Of a DNA stretch of 38,536 bases, positions 24,925 through 34,000 are shown piece by piece; positions within the stretch are counted from its first letter, which is position 1; each line of letters starts with the position of its first letter. This stretch comes from Flavobacteriaceae bacterium. Its GTDB lineage: Bacteria > Bacteroidota > Bacteroidia > Flavobacteriales > Flavobacteriaceae. The translations under genes and the position numbers were made by a program. The notes beneath the pieces were generated by a model. The model did not search any database. It saw only the letters and a list, made by a program, of their open reading frames with translations, and was not told the DNA's origin. The DNA lies in assembly GCA_023257625.1 (NCBI GenBank), contig JALRBW010000009.1:1-38536 (forward strand). Reading direction: 5' to 3'.

Positions 24925-25343
24925 ATTTCTTTTGTCAAATTCTTTACAAAAGTTTTAATTTCATCACGTGTAGCACGAAAAGCAGCTTCAATTTCAATCT
25001 CTGTACCTTTGATTTTTGAAGGATCTGAAAAATTGTAATGTATGCGTTTGGCATTTTTAGTTGGAATTACAGGGCAATTTTCTGCGGCATGGTCGCATAC
25101 AGTTAGAATATAATCAAATTCAATTTCAAGATATTCCTCTACCAAATTAGAGGTGTGAAAGCTAATATCAATTCCAGCTTCTGCCATTGTAGCAATGGCC
25201 TTAGGATTTACTCCGTGTGTTTCAATTCCAGCACTGTAAATGTTGGCTTGCCCTCCTGTAAAATATCGGAACCATCCTTCAGCAATTTGACTTCTACATG
25301 AATTTCCAGTACAAAGAATTAAGATGTTTTTTTTGTTTTTCAT
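24897..25343 (-). CDS. Thioredoxin-type arsenate reductase / low-molecular-weight phosphatase family
   Basis: A 148-residue protein with the CX5R loop C11-TGNSC-R17 near the N-terminus and the redox cysteines C83 and C90 in TVCDHAAENC. These match the three catalytic cysteines of thioredoxin-coupled ArsC, so reduction of arsenate to arsenite is likely. The frame is open to 25472, but MKNKKNILILCTGNSCRSQ is the family N-terminus, so the ATG at 25343 is used. No arsR or arsenite exporter is nearby. A TACTTTTA box (25360-25367, minus strand) may be its own -7 element. Confidence 0.88.
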   Translation of the reverse strand: MKNKKNILILCTGNSCRSQIAEGWFRYFTGGQANIYSAGIETHGVNPKAIATMAEAGIDISFHTSNLVEEYLEIEFDYILTVCDHAAENCPVIPTKNAKRIHYNFSDPSKIKGTEIEIEAAFRATRDEIKTFVKNLTKEIYSVSLKTN

Positions 25344-25371
25344 AGTGATATAAAGAAGGTAAAAGTAAAAA

Positions 25372-26322
25372 TCATTTAGAATACAATAATTTAATTTTTG
25401 ACACGATAGTTTCTGCCAATTTACGATGACTTTCAAACGTCCATCCAGCAACATGAGGACTAAGAAGTACATTTTCAGCTTCTAGTAAATAGTCTAAAGA
25501 TTTGGGGCGATCAGTTTTTGAAAAGATCGAATGAAAGGAAGATGATTCATATTCAAGCACATCTAATCCGGCACCTAATATTTTACCTGACTTTAGTCCC
25601 TCAACCAAGTCTTCAGTTAGAACAGCCTTCCCTCGAGCAGTGTTTAGAAACCAAAAAGGATGATGCATTTCTTTAATAAATGAAGCATTTATTAAACCAT
25701 TAGTTTCCTGATTTTGCGGGATGTGTAAACTTAGTACATGAGATTTTTTTTGAAGTGTTTCTAGGGAAACCTGCTTGGCATTCTCATTTCCTACCCCTGC
25801 TTTTATATCATAACAAAGTACGTTAACTTTAAACCCTTTTAATTTCTCAGCAAAACTTTTTCCTGTATTGCCATATCCAATAAGACCAATAGTTTTCCCT
25901 TCTAATTCCCAACCTCTATGTGCTTCTCGAAGCCAATTTCCTGATTGAATACTCAAATGGGCCTGATGTAATTTATTAAAAAGACTTAAAAGCATTCCCA
26001 GAGCGTGTTCACCAACTGCATTACTATTGCCTTCTGGAGCAGCAACTAAATAAATTCCTTTTTTTTGTGCATAAGAAACATCAATATTTTCCAATCCCGC
26101 ACCAACACGTGCAATAAATTGAAGTGATTTGGCTTTTTCAAGAAATGATTGATCTATAGGAAAACGACTACGAATAACTATTCCCTTATAAGGTGATATA
26201 TTTTTTTCTATTTCCTCTCGAGGTGTCTCGTAAGCAATATCATTTTCAAATCCCAAGTCATACAACCCTTCTATTAAGCAAGGGTGGTTTTCATCAATGT
26301 GAAGAATACGTTTGGTTATCAT
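25372..26322 (-). CDS. D-isomer-specific 2-hydroxyacid dehydrogenase
   Basis: A 316-residue NAD-dependent dehydrogenase of the phosphoglycerate/glycerate dehydrogenase type. It has the Rossmann motif IGYGNTGKSFAEKL (about 149-162) followed by an aspartate (CYDIK) that selects NAD. The catalytic residues are R in LNTARGKAV, E in DVLEYE and H in SPHVAGW. It lacks a C-terminal ACT domain, so it is not the long regulated SerA. Serine biosynthesis or glyoxylate/hydroxypyruvate reduction are both possible. Its ATG overlaps the mgtE stop by 1 nt (TAATG). Confidence 0.87.
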   Translation of the reverse strand: MITKRILHIDENHPCLIEGLYDLGFENDIAYETPREEIEKNISPYKGIVIRSRFPIDQSFLEKAKSLQFIARVGAGLENIDVSYAQKKGIYLVAAPEGNSNAVGEHALGMLLSLFNKLHQAHLSIQSGNWLREAHRGWELEGKTIGLIGYGNTGKSFAEKLKGFKVNVLCYDIKAGVGNENAKQVSLETLQKKSHVLSLHIPQNQETNGLINASFIKEMHHPFWFLNTARGKAVLTEDLVEGLKSGKILGAGLDVLEYESSSFHSIFSKTDRPKSLDYLLEAENVLLSPHVAGWTFESHRKLAETIVSKIKLLYSK

Positions 26323-27680
26323 TAAAAGCCTAAAGCTATTTTTGCAATGTAAAAGAATAAAAAAATACCAAAAATATCATTGGCTGTAGTTATAAAGGGA
26401 CCAGTAGCTATAGCCGGATCAATTCCTCTTTTATTTAAAATTATTGGAACGAAAGTACCAATAAGAGCTGCTACAATAATTACCAACATCATAGATCCCG
26501 CAATTGTTAAGCTTACACCAAACCCTTGTTTTGTAAAATAACCAAAGATTAAAATGACAAGGGCTAGTGCAAATCCATTGATTAGACTTAGACCAACTTC
26601 TTTTAAAAGGCGAACTAATAGGGATCCTTTAACCACATTTTTAGCTAACCCTTGCACTATAATTGCAGATGACTGCACCCCAACATTACCCGCCATGGCA
26701 GCTATAAGTGGAGTATAAAAAAATAAGTTTCTAAGTCTAGGCTCTTCCATTGCGGATTCGAAATCTTGCAAAATAAAAACGCTACCCAATCCTCCTAAAA
26801 GCCCTAAAAATAACCAAGGAAGTCTTGCTTTAACCAATTCAAAAATAGTATCATCAGCTTCTACATCATTTGAAATTCCAGCAGCAAGCTGATAGTCTTT
26901 TTCAGCTTCTTCTTGAATAACGTCAATAATATCATCAATGGTAATACGACCGAGTAATTCTTTTTTATGATTGACTACTGGTATAGCTTCTAAATCGTAT
27001 TTAGACATAATTTTAGCTACTTCTTCTTTAGGCTGATCTACAGTAACAAAATCAACTTTAGGAATAAAAATATCTTTCACTTTAGCTTTAGAATCAGCCG
27101 TTATTAGATCTTTTAAAGATAATCTTCCTTTAAGTTTATTTTTGGTGTCAACCACATAAATAGAATGAACGCGTGTTACATTTTCAGCTTGTTCACGCAT
27201 GCTGTTAAGACATTTTAATACACTTAAATCTTCCTCTACTTTGACTAATTCCTTGGCCATTAATCCTCCCGCAGTATCTTCATCATATCGTAAAAGTTCA
27301 CGTATGTCTTGAAGATGTTCATTATCCTCAATTTGTGACATGACCTTTTCTTTTCGAGACTCTGGAAGTTCTGAAATAAGATCTGCAGCATCATCGGAGT
27401 CGAGCTCTGCAATTTCATTTGCAATTTCTTTTGCAGAAAGATTTTCTAGAATTCCTTCTCTTATATCAGGATCAACTTCTGCAAGGGCATCAGCTGTTGT
27501 GCCACTGTCTAAATGTTTTATTAAAAAAGTAGCTTCATCAAGGGAAAGAAACTCAATAATTTCTGCAATATCAGCATAGTGAATAGACTTAAGTTTGCGT
27601 TTTAATTTTGCATTTTCTCCATTTTCAATAAGAACTTTAATGTCTTCTAAAAAAGAAGAGTCAATTTGAAACCGTGCCAT
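26322..27680 (-). CDS. mgtE: Magnesium transporter MgtE
   Basis: A 452-residue magnesium channel of the cytoplasmic membrane. The N-terminal superhelical MgtE_N domain with repeated acidic motifs (AELDSDDAADLISELP) spans about 1-130, two CBS domains about 135-260, and five transmembrane helices about 280-452, with the pore sequence including AGNVGVQSSAI. Magnesium binding to the cytosolic domains gates the pore. The 5' end overlaps rsmA by 20 nt. Confidence 0.94.
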   Translation of the reverse strand: MARFQIDSSFLEDIKVLIENGENAKLKRKLKSIHYADIAEIIEFLSLDEATFLIKHLDSGTTADALAEVDPDIREGILENLSAKEIANEIAELDSDDAADLISELPESRKEKVMSQIEDNEHLQDIRELLRYDEDTAGGLMAKELVKVEEDLSVLKCLNSMREQAENVTRVHSIYVVDTKNKLKGRLSLKDLITADSKAKVKDIFIPKVDFVTVDQPKEEVAKIMSKYDLEAIPVVNHKKELLGRITIDDIIDVIQEEAEKDYQLAAGISNDVEADDTIFELVKARLPWLFLGLLGGLGSVFILQDFESAMEEPRLRNLFFYTPLIAAMAGNVGVQSSAIIVQGLAKNVVKGSLLVRLLKEVGLSLINGFALALVILIFGYFTKQGFGVSLTIAGSMMLVIIVAALIGTFVPIILNKRGIDPAIATGPFITTANDIFGIFLFFYIAKIALGF

Positions 27681-28446
27681 TGCTTATCCTTTTTGTCAGT
27701 TCTATGAACTCCGTTCCTGAAAGTGTTTCGGGGCGCCTGCCAAAGATAGTATCTTCTCTTATAAATTCGGGAATATTCAGTGTTTTTAAACTATTTCTAA
27801 GGGTTTTTCTTCTCTGCTGAAAACTTTGTTTTACTATTTGAACTAATAATTTTTCATCACAATCTAGGTTTAATTCAGTTTTAATCTTCATTTCTAAAAC
27901 CGCTGAGTCTACCTTTGGAGGAGGCGAAAATACTTGAGGGGGAACTGTAAATAAATAAATTGGAGTGTAATATAATTGACATAAAACAGATAGGATACCA
28001 TACTTTTTTGATCCTGGTGGTTCACAAATCCTTTCAGCCACTTCTTTTTGAAACATTCCTGCAAAAAATGGAATATACTCTTTGTGCTCAAGAACTTTAA
28101 ATACAATTTGGGAGGAAATATTATACGGAAAATTTCCTATTACTGCATAAGGTGTTAACCCCATAAATGAACTCAAATCAAGAGTAAGAAAATCAGCTTG
28201 AATTAAATTAACATCTTCTGTAGAAAAGCGATTCTTTAAAAATAAAATAGATTCTGTATCAATTTCAACGAGGTGAATTTCTTTTTCTTTACCAACTAAA
28301 AATTGAGTTAATACCCCCATTCCAGGTCCAATTTCTAAAACCTTTTGGCAAGACTGATTGTCTAAAAGGGTGGCTATTTTTTTTGCGATTGTAAGATCGT
28401 TTAAAAAGTGTTGTCCCAGCTTTTTTTTAGGTCGAACAGGTTTCAT
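27661..28446 (-). CDS. rsmA: 16S rRNA dimethyladenosine transferase
   Basis: A 261-residue SAM-dependent enzyme (KsgA) that dimethylates A1518 and A1519 of 16S rRNA late in 30S assembly. It has KKLGQHFLND at the N-terminus, the SAM motif LEIGPGMGVLT (about 40-50), the catalytic NFPYNIS (usually NLPYNIS, about 113-119) and a C-terminal QRRKTLRNSLK helix. It overlaps the DUF4286 gene by 4 nt upstream and mgtE by 20 nt downstream. Confidence 0.95.
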   Translation of the reverse strand: MKPVRPKKKLGQHFLNDLTIAKKIATLLDNQSCQKVLEIGPGMGVLTQFLVGKEKEIHLVEIDTESILFLKNRFSTEDVNLIQADFLTLDLSSFMGLTPYAVIGNFPYNISSQIVFKVLEHKEYIPFFAGMFQKEVAERICEPPGSKKYGILSVLCQLYYTPIYLFTVPPQVFSPPPKVDSAVLEMKIKTELNLDCDEKLLVQIVKQSFQQRRKTLRNSLKTLNIPEFIREDTIFGRRPETLSGTEFIELTKRISNGTVSN

Positions 28447-28751
28447 GGATGTTGGCTTATCAATTCCAATTCAGTTTCAAAAGAAAGTACTTTCTCTTGA
28501 AATTCTTCTCTAACCCAGTTTTGATAGAATGAGGGAAATGATGTGATAAATTTATTAATATCTTCAATTGATTTAGCTTTGTGTTGAATAGCAAAGGTGG
28601 GGTCTAAATCGTCTTGAATTAATTTCAGTACCTCAATTTTAGTAAAGTTTCCAAAGGTTAAAACTTTAGGGATATATTTATTTTGCAACCATGTCATCCA
28701 CTTCGATTCATATAGAGAATCCACTTGTGAAGTGATGTTTAAAATTACCAT
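28443..28751 (-). CDS. DUF4286 family protein
   Basis: A 102-residue soluble protein, probably a ferredoxin-like alpha/beta fold: a strand at the N-terminus (VILNITSQV), a helix around ESKWMTWLQNKYIPKV, then TFAIQHKAKSIEDINKF and a long C-terminal helix. The family is found mainly in Bacteroidota and has no known activity. It is locked between serS (TAATG overlap) and rsmA (ATGA overlap), which suggests a translation-related or housekeeping role, but only by association. Confidence 0.78.
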   Translation of the reverse strand: MVILNITSQVDSLYESKWMTWLQNKYIPKVLTFGNFTKIEVLKLIQDDLDPTFAIQHKAKSIEDINKFITSFPSFYQNWVREEFQEKVLSFETELELISQHP

Positions 28752-30022
28752 TAGTAAATCATTTCAAATCCTGTATAGGGAACTAGTACTTTGGGAATGC
28801 GTATTCCTTCAGGGGTTTGACAATTTTCCAATAAACCTGCTACTACTCGGGGTAAGGCTAATGAACTGCCATTTAAAGTGTGAACACTTTTTTTAGTTCC
28901 CTCTTTGTCTTTGTATCGAAGTTTGAGACGTTCTGCTTGAAAACTGTTAAAAGTAGAAACTGAACTTATTTCCAACCAGCGCTCTTGAGCTGTTGAAAAA
29001 ATTTCAAAATCATAAGTTAGTGCTGAAGTAAACCCTAAATCACCACCACAAAGGCGCAAGATTCTGTAGGGTAGTTGGAGTTCATTTAATATTTCTTTGA
29101 CATGACCCACCATACCTTCTAATGCTGACAAGGCATGTTGAGGTTCTTCAATTCGAACAATTTCTACTTTGTCAAATTGATGTAATCTGTTTAATCCTCT
29201 TACGTGTGCTCCATAACTACCTGCCTCACGTCGAAAGCAAGGCGTATAACCTGTTAAACAAATGGGAAGTTCATTCACTTCAAGAAGTACATCACGGTAT
29301 AAATTAGTTAAAGGAACTTCTGCTGTTGGGATTAGATATAAATTATCATTTTGTACATGATACATTTGGCCCTCTTTGTCGGGTAACTGTCCAGTACCAA
29401 AACCAGAATCTTCATTAACAAGATGCGGCACTTGAATCTCACGGTATCCCGCTGCAGTATTTCTATCTAAAAAGTAATTTATTAATGCACGTTGTAATCT
29501 AGCTCCTTTTCCTTTGTAAACAGGAAAACCTGCTCCCGTAATTTTAGTTCCTAATTCAAAATCAATTAGGTCGTATTTAGCAGCTAATTCCCAATGTGGC
29601 AAAGCATCGGCATAAAGAGAAGGTAAATCACCACTACGATATATCTCTTCGTTATCTTTTTCTGAATTTCCTGAAGGCACACTTTCATGGGGGATATTTG
29701 GAACCTGAGTTCGTAAATCAAACAAAGATTGGGTTGTTATATGAAGTGCTTCTTGAAGAACTTTTGTTTCGCTTTTTAACCGAGAAGTTTCAGTCTTTAG
29801 GGCATTTGCTTTTTCAGATTCACCCTTATTAAAAAGAATTCCAATTTCTTTAGCCAAATTATTAGCTTCTGCCAATTTTTGATCTAATAGAGCTTGTTCA
29901 TTTCTTCGTTGTTGGTCTAGTTTGATAATATGATCTATTAAATCTAATTTTATAAAGTTGCGTTTTTGTAATCCATTGATTACTGCATCTCGATTTTCTC
30001 TAATGTATTGCAATGCTAGCAT
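28751..30022 (-). CDS. serS: Serine--tRNA ligase
   Basis: A 423-residue class II aminoacyl-tRNA synthetase. The N-terminal antiparallel coiled-coil arm (about 25-105) binds the long variable arm of tRNA-Ser. The catalytic domain has TAEVPLTNLYRD, motif 2 PCFRREAGSYGAHVRGLNR (about 260-278) and motif 3 SSLALPRVVAGLLEN (about 385-399). It heads a compact operon with DUF4286, rsmA, mgtE and the dehydrogenase, and an exact -7 box lies just upstream. Confidence 0.97.
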   Translation of the reverse strand: MLALQYIRENRDAVINGLQKRNFIKLDLIDHIIKLDQQRRNEQALLDQKLAEANNLAKEIGILFNKGESEKANALKTETSRLKSETKVLQEALHITTQSLFDLRTQVPNIPHESVPSGNSEKDNEEIYRSGDLPSLYADALPHWELAAKYDLIDFELGTKITGAGFPVYKGKGARLQRALINYFLDRNTAAGYREIQVPHLVNEDSGFGTGQLPDKEGQMYHVQNDNLYLIPTAEVPLTNLYRDVLLEVNELPICLTGYTPCFRREAGSYGAHVRGLNRLHQFDKVEIVRIEEPQHALSALEGMVGHVKEILNELQLPYRILRLCGGDLGFTSALTYDFEIFSTAQERWLEISSVSTFNSFQAERLKLRYKDKEGTKKSVHTLNGSSLALPRVVAGLLENCQTPEGIRIPKVLVPYTGFEMIY

Positions 30023-30036
30023 GAAACTCTTTTGTG

Positions 30037-30044
30037 CAAAAATA
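30037..30044 (-). promoter_or_regulatory. -7 element of the serS operon
   Basis: On the minus strand this reads TATTTTTG, an exact TAnnTTTG match 14 nt upstream of the serS ATG and inside the 30-nt gap after ribF. serS can therefore be transcribed apart from ribF. Confidence 0.55.
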
Positions 30045-30052
30045 AATTAATT

Positions 30053-30991
30053 TTAGTTCAAGCCTTTCCTATGGAGTATTTTGTTACATAACTCCTGATC
30101 TAAATACAATTGGGTTTGTAAATCGACTAATGATTCAAATTTTTTTTCTTCTCGAATTTTTTCTAGCACATATACGGTAAGTTCTTCTCCGTATATGGTT
30201 TGGTTAAATGAAAAGATATGAACTTCAAGGGTTAGGTGTTTCCCTTTTAATGTTGGTCTATTACCCACATTCATCATACCGAATAAGGGTTTACCCTTAA
30301 AAATAACCTTTACAAGATAAACCCCTTTTGGTGGAAGAATTTTATATGTCTCTGCCACAGCTAAATTAGCGGTAGGAAAATCTAATGTTCGACCCAATTG
30401 ATCTCCGTGGATAACGGAGGCTGAAAATTCAAAATACCGACCTAAATATTGATTTACCTTTTCAAAATCTCCTGCCGTTATAGCTGATCTGATTTTCGTT
30501 GAACTAACAGTAACTTCATCAACTGTTTGAGCAGGAATAACTTCCACCTCAAATCCATATATTTTTCCCATATCTATCAAATCATCAACACTTGCTTCAC
30601 GATTGTGTCCAAATCGGTGGTCGTATCCAATATAAAGTGTTGAAATATTTAGTTTTTCTACCAAAATATCTCGGGTAAATTCAAGCGAAGATAACTTTGA
30701 AAACTCGGGGGTAAAAGGGTGGATAATCAAATGATCAATTCCTAATTTTTTTAAAAATTGTTCTTTTTCAATTAAAGTATCTATAAGAAATAAATTATTT
30801 CCTTTTTGAAGAACCTTTCTTGGGTGAGGAAAAAAGGTAAGCACATTTGCCACATATTTTTTTTCTCTTGCTTTTGCTACAAGAGTTTGAATGATTTTTT
30901 GATGCCCCAAATGTACACCATCAAATGTGCCTATTGTTAGTATGGATGGTTTTTTAGAGGTGTAGTTTGTGATGTTATGAATCACAGTCAT
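30053..30991 (-). CDS. ribF: Bifunctional riboflavin kinase / FAD synthetase
   Basis: A 312-residue enzyme that phosphorylates riboflavin to FMN and adenylates FMN to FAD. The N-terminal nucleotidyltransferase domain has IGTFDGVHLGHQ (about 20-31), YDHRFGHNR and SSTKIR. The C-terminal flavokinase domain has GRTLDFPTANL (about 200-210) and MMNVGNRPT. Length and order are normal for the bacterial type I enzyme. It is divergent from the metalloprotease gene. Confidence 0.96.
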   Translation of the reverse strand: MTVIHNITNYTSKKPSILTIGTFDGVHLGHQKIIQTLVAKAREKKYVANVLTFFPHPRKVLQKGNNLFLIDTLIEKEQFLKKLGIDHLIIHPFTPEFSKLSSLEFTRDILVEKLNISTLYIGYDHRFGHNREASVDDLIDMGKIYGFEVEVIPAQTVDEVTVSSTKIRSAITAGDFEKVNQYLGRYFEFSASVIHGDQLGRTLDFPTANLAVAETYKILPPKGVYLVKVIFKGKPLFGMMNVGNRPTLKGKHLTLEVHIFSFNQTIYGEELTVYVLEKIREEKKFESLVDLQTQLYLDQELCNKILHRKGLN

Positions 30992-31015
30992 TTATATTGA
31001 TCACTTTTTGTTTCA

Positions 31016-31023
31016 CAAAAATA
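31016..31023 (-). promoter_or_regulatory. -7 element of ribF
   Basis: On the minus strand this reads TATTTTTG, an exact TAnnTTTG match 24 nt upstream of the ribF ATG. No TTG is present at the standard -33 spacing. In the opposite direction a weaker TAATTTTA (31058-31065) may serve the protease gene. Confidence 0.5.
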
Positions 31024-31081
31024 AGTCATTATCACGCATAGACTCATTAGTTTCCTTAATTTTAAATGCTAATCAAGAGAT

Positions 31082-34000
31082 TTGAAGACGAATACCTTTT
31101 TTAGAAGATTTTCACAGCAAGTTTTGCTCATTTTCTTTTCATGGATGTCTTGGACAGTTTCAGGACAAGAATTTTGGACAGCAGTATCATCTCCAAATGC
31201 AAATCAAACCCAATTTGAAGTTTGGGGATCGAATTACTATTATTTATCTTATAATAGTCAAGATCAAGGATTTTCTTCTTACAATTCTTTTTTAAATCAG
31301 GTTGTATTACCCAATGAAAAAGGTAAAGAAGAAGTATTTCAACTCAAAGAAATTCAAATTTTATCAAAGGAGTTAGCATTAAAATACCCATTATTGAAAA
31401 CCTATGAAGGCAGGAGCCTTGAGCGGCCAAAAGTTCATGTGCGCCTTAGCATATCTAAAATTGGTATAAATGCCTGGATTAGCGGATTAGAAGGACCAGA
31501 TTTATTTATACAACCTGTTCGATCTAAAAAAGGGTTTCATTATTCTTATCGAAAATCTAAGTTTGACCAACGCACCCCTTTTTATTGTAAAACAGAAGCT
31601 TTCTTATCTACAGAAAAAGAAAAAATAACTCCTTCATCTCAAAAAAATTTTTCTAATTCTATTCGTAGTTTTAGGATTGCCATCGCTGCCACTTCTGCTT
31701 ATGTTGATTATTGGGGTGATAATAATAATGAAAATGGTAACAATCAAGAAGATGCTTTAGTTGCAGTAGTAAGTACAATCAATAGAATCAGTAGTGTTTT
31801 TGAAGCAGAGTTAAATGTAAAATTGACTTTGGTTTCAGGAGTAGATTTATTATTTGCAGATTCTCAAACAGATCCTTTTAAAGGAGAATATGCAACAGAA
31901 CTTCAAACCACTTTAGACACTGTATTAGGTGATGATAAATATGACGTTGGGCATTTGTTTGATTTTGGAGAACCCAATGGAGATGCAGGCTGTATAGCTT
32001 GTGTATGTGTATCTGGTTCTAAAGGACAAGGGTTTTCAACTCATCCGTTTGTTGATGTTTATGGTGGTGAATACCGAAATGATTATTTTGATCTTGACTA
32101 TGCAGGTCATGAAATTGGGCATCAATTTGGGTCATATCATACTTTTAGTTTTGACGCTGAAGGCACAGGTGTAAATGCTGAACCTGGAAGTGGTTCAACA
32201 ATAATGGGGTATGCTGGTATAACGGGAGAAGATGATTTGCAATTGCATGGCGATCCTTATTTTCACTTTTACAGTATTAAAAGTATTCGAGATTATGTGG
32301 AAACTTTGTCTTGCAACGAAACTCAACCACTAAATGAACCACCTCTTGAAGTTTATGCAGGATTAGATTATTCTATCCCTAAGGGAACAGCATATGAACT
32401 AAATGCCAGTACCTCGAATAATCCAGATTCCGTTACTTATTGTTGGGAGCAACTAGATAGCGGTCAAATTACATCCTCAAATTTTGGACCTAATAATGCT
32501 GTAGGATCAATGGCTAGGTCACTCCCACCAACATCTTCATCCTCTAGAATGATTCCTAAAATGAGTAGAATTCTAGCAAATAAATTAACCCAACAAAATC
32601 CAAAAATTAATGATGCATGGGAAACTGTTTCATTGATTGGTAGAACATTACACTGGGGAGTAACTGCCCGTCAACCCATTGAAAATGGATATAATGTAGC
32701 GCAAGATGATATGACAATAACAGTAGTATCTACAGCGGGTCCATTTGAGGTAACTTCTCAAAAAAATGATACAATTCTATGGAAAGGAGGTGCTAAAGAA
32801 ATCGTTACTTGGAACGTAGCGGCAACTCAAGTCAGTCCTATTAAAACACAAGAAGTAGAAATTTATCTTTCAACTGATGGGGGGGTTACTTTTCCAACCC
32901 TTTTAGCTGATAATGTTCCAAATACAGGCTCCTACCTAATAGAAGTGCCTAATACAATTGACACAGAAAATGCAAGGTTAAAAATTAAAGCTAAAAATAA
33001 TATTTTCTTCGCTGTAAATCCTGTGAATTTTTCAATTAAGTCTCGAGATATTGTACTCCAATTTGATCCCTACCGTATAGAAAATTGTGGTGAAAATAGT
33101 CAACGTTTTACGTTTTCAATTTTACGTAAAGAAGGATATACGTCCACTTTTAATATTAATACAGACAACTTGCCTAGTGGGGTTGAAGTGACCTATTCAA
33201 AATCAAATTATGGATCTAATGATACCTCTGGATTTTTAACTTTTACTGGCTTGTCTTCATTATCAAATGGTGATTATTTTTGGACAATTAAAACAAAAAG
33301 TTTTGATAATGAAGAAAACTTTAGTTTGGTTTTACAGCAAAGAAGTAGTGTTTTTACAACTCTTGATTTAAATTCACCTAAAGATGAAAGTACTGCTATA
33401 AGTTCAGCTCCCACTTTGGAATGGCAAATCAATTCAAATGCTGATTTTTATCGTATTCAATTATCTAAAACACAAGACTTTTCATCGGTATTGTTAGATA
33501 GTGTTGTTTCAACGCCTTATTTACGTCTTGCTAGTTTATCTCCATCAACCTCTTATTATTGGAGGGTACAACAACAAAATAGTTGTGGATTAAGCACTTT
33601 TACAACTCCATTTACTTTTAAAACAAATAGCATTTCATGTCTAAGTTTTACCTCAAATGGATTGCCTCAAAATTTAGTTGATGCCACGAATATAAGCAGT
33701 GGAATTACAATGGTGTATATTCCAGTTAATTATGATTTGCTTATTGAAGATTTAAATGTATTAATTGATATTGAACATACTTGGCTAGAAGATCTCTCTT
33801 TATATCTTATAAGCCCAGATAATAAGGAATTCTTACTGAGTAGTGGTTTAGGGGAGTCAAATGATAACTATACAAATACCCTTTTTGATCAAGAAGCTGA
33901 ATTGGCTATTTTTGAGGGTAATGCACCTTTCACAGGGAGTTTTAGACCCCTTCAAAGTTTTGAAGAAATATATAGCACTTCACCCAAAGGTCTTTGGAAA

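Noticed and set aside
25344-25472. Additional 43 residues at the N-terminus of the arsenate reductase frame
   Set aside because: They overlap the dehydrogenase gene and the intergenic gap, and the catalytic CX5R loop belongs about 10 residues from the true start.
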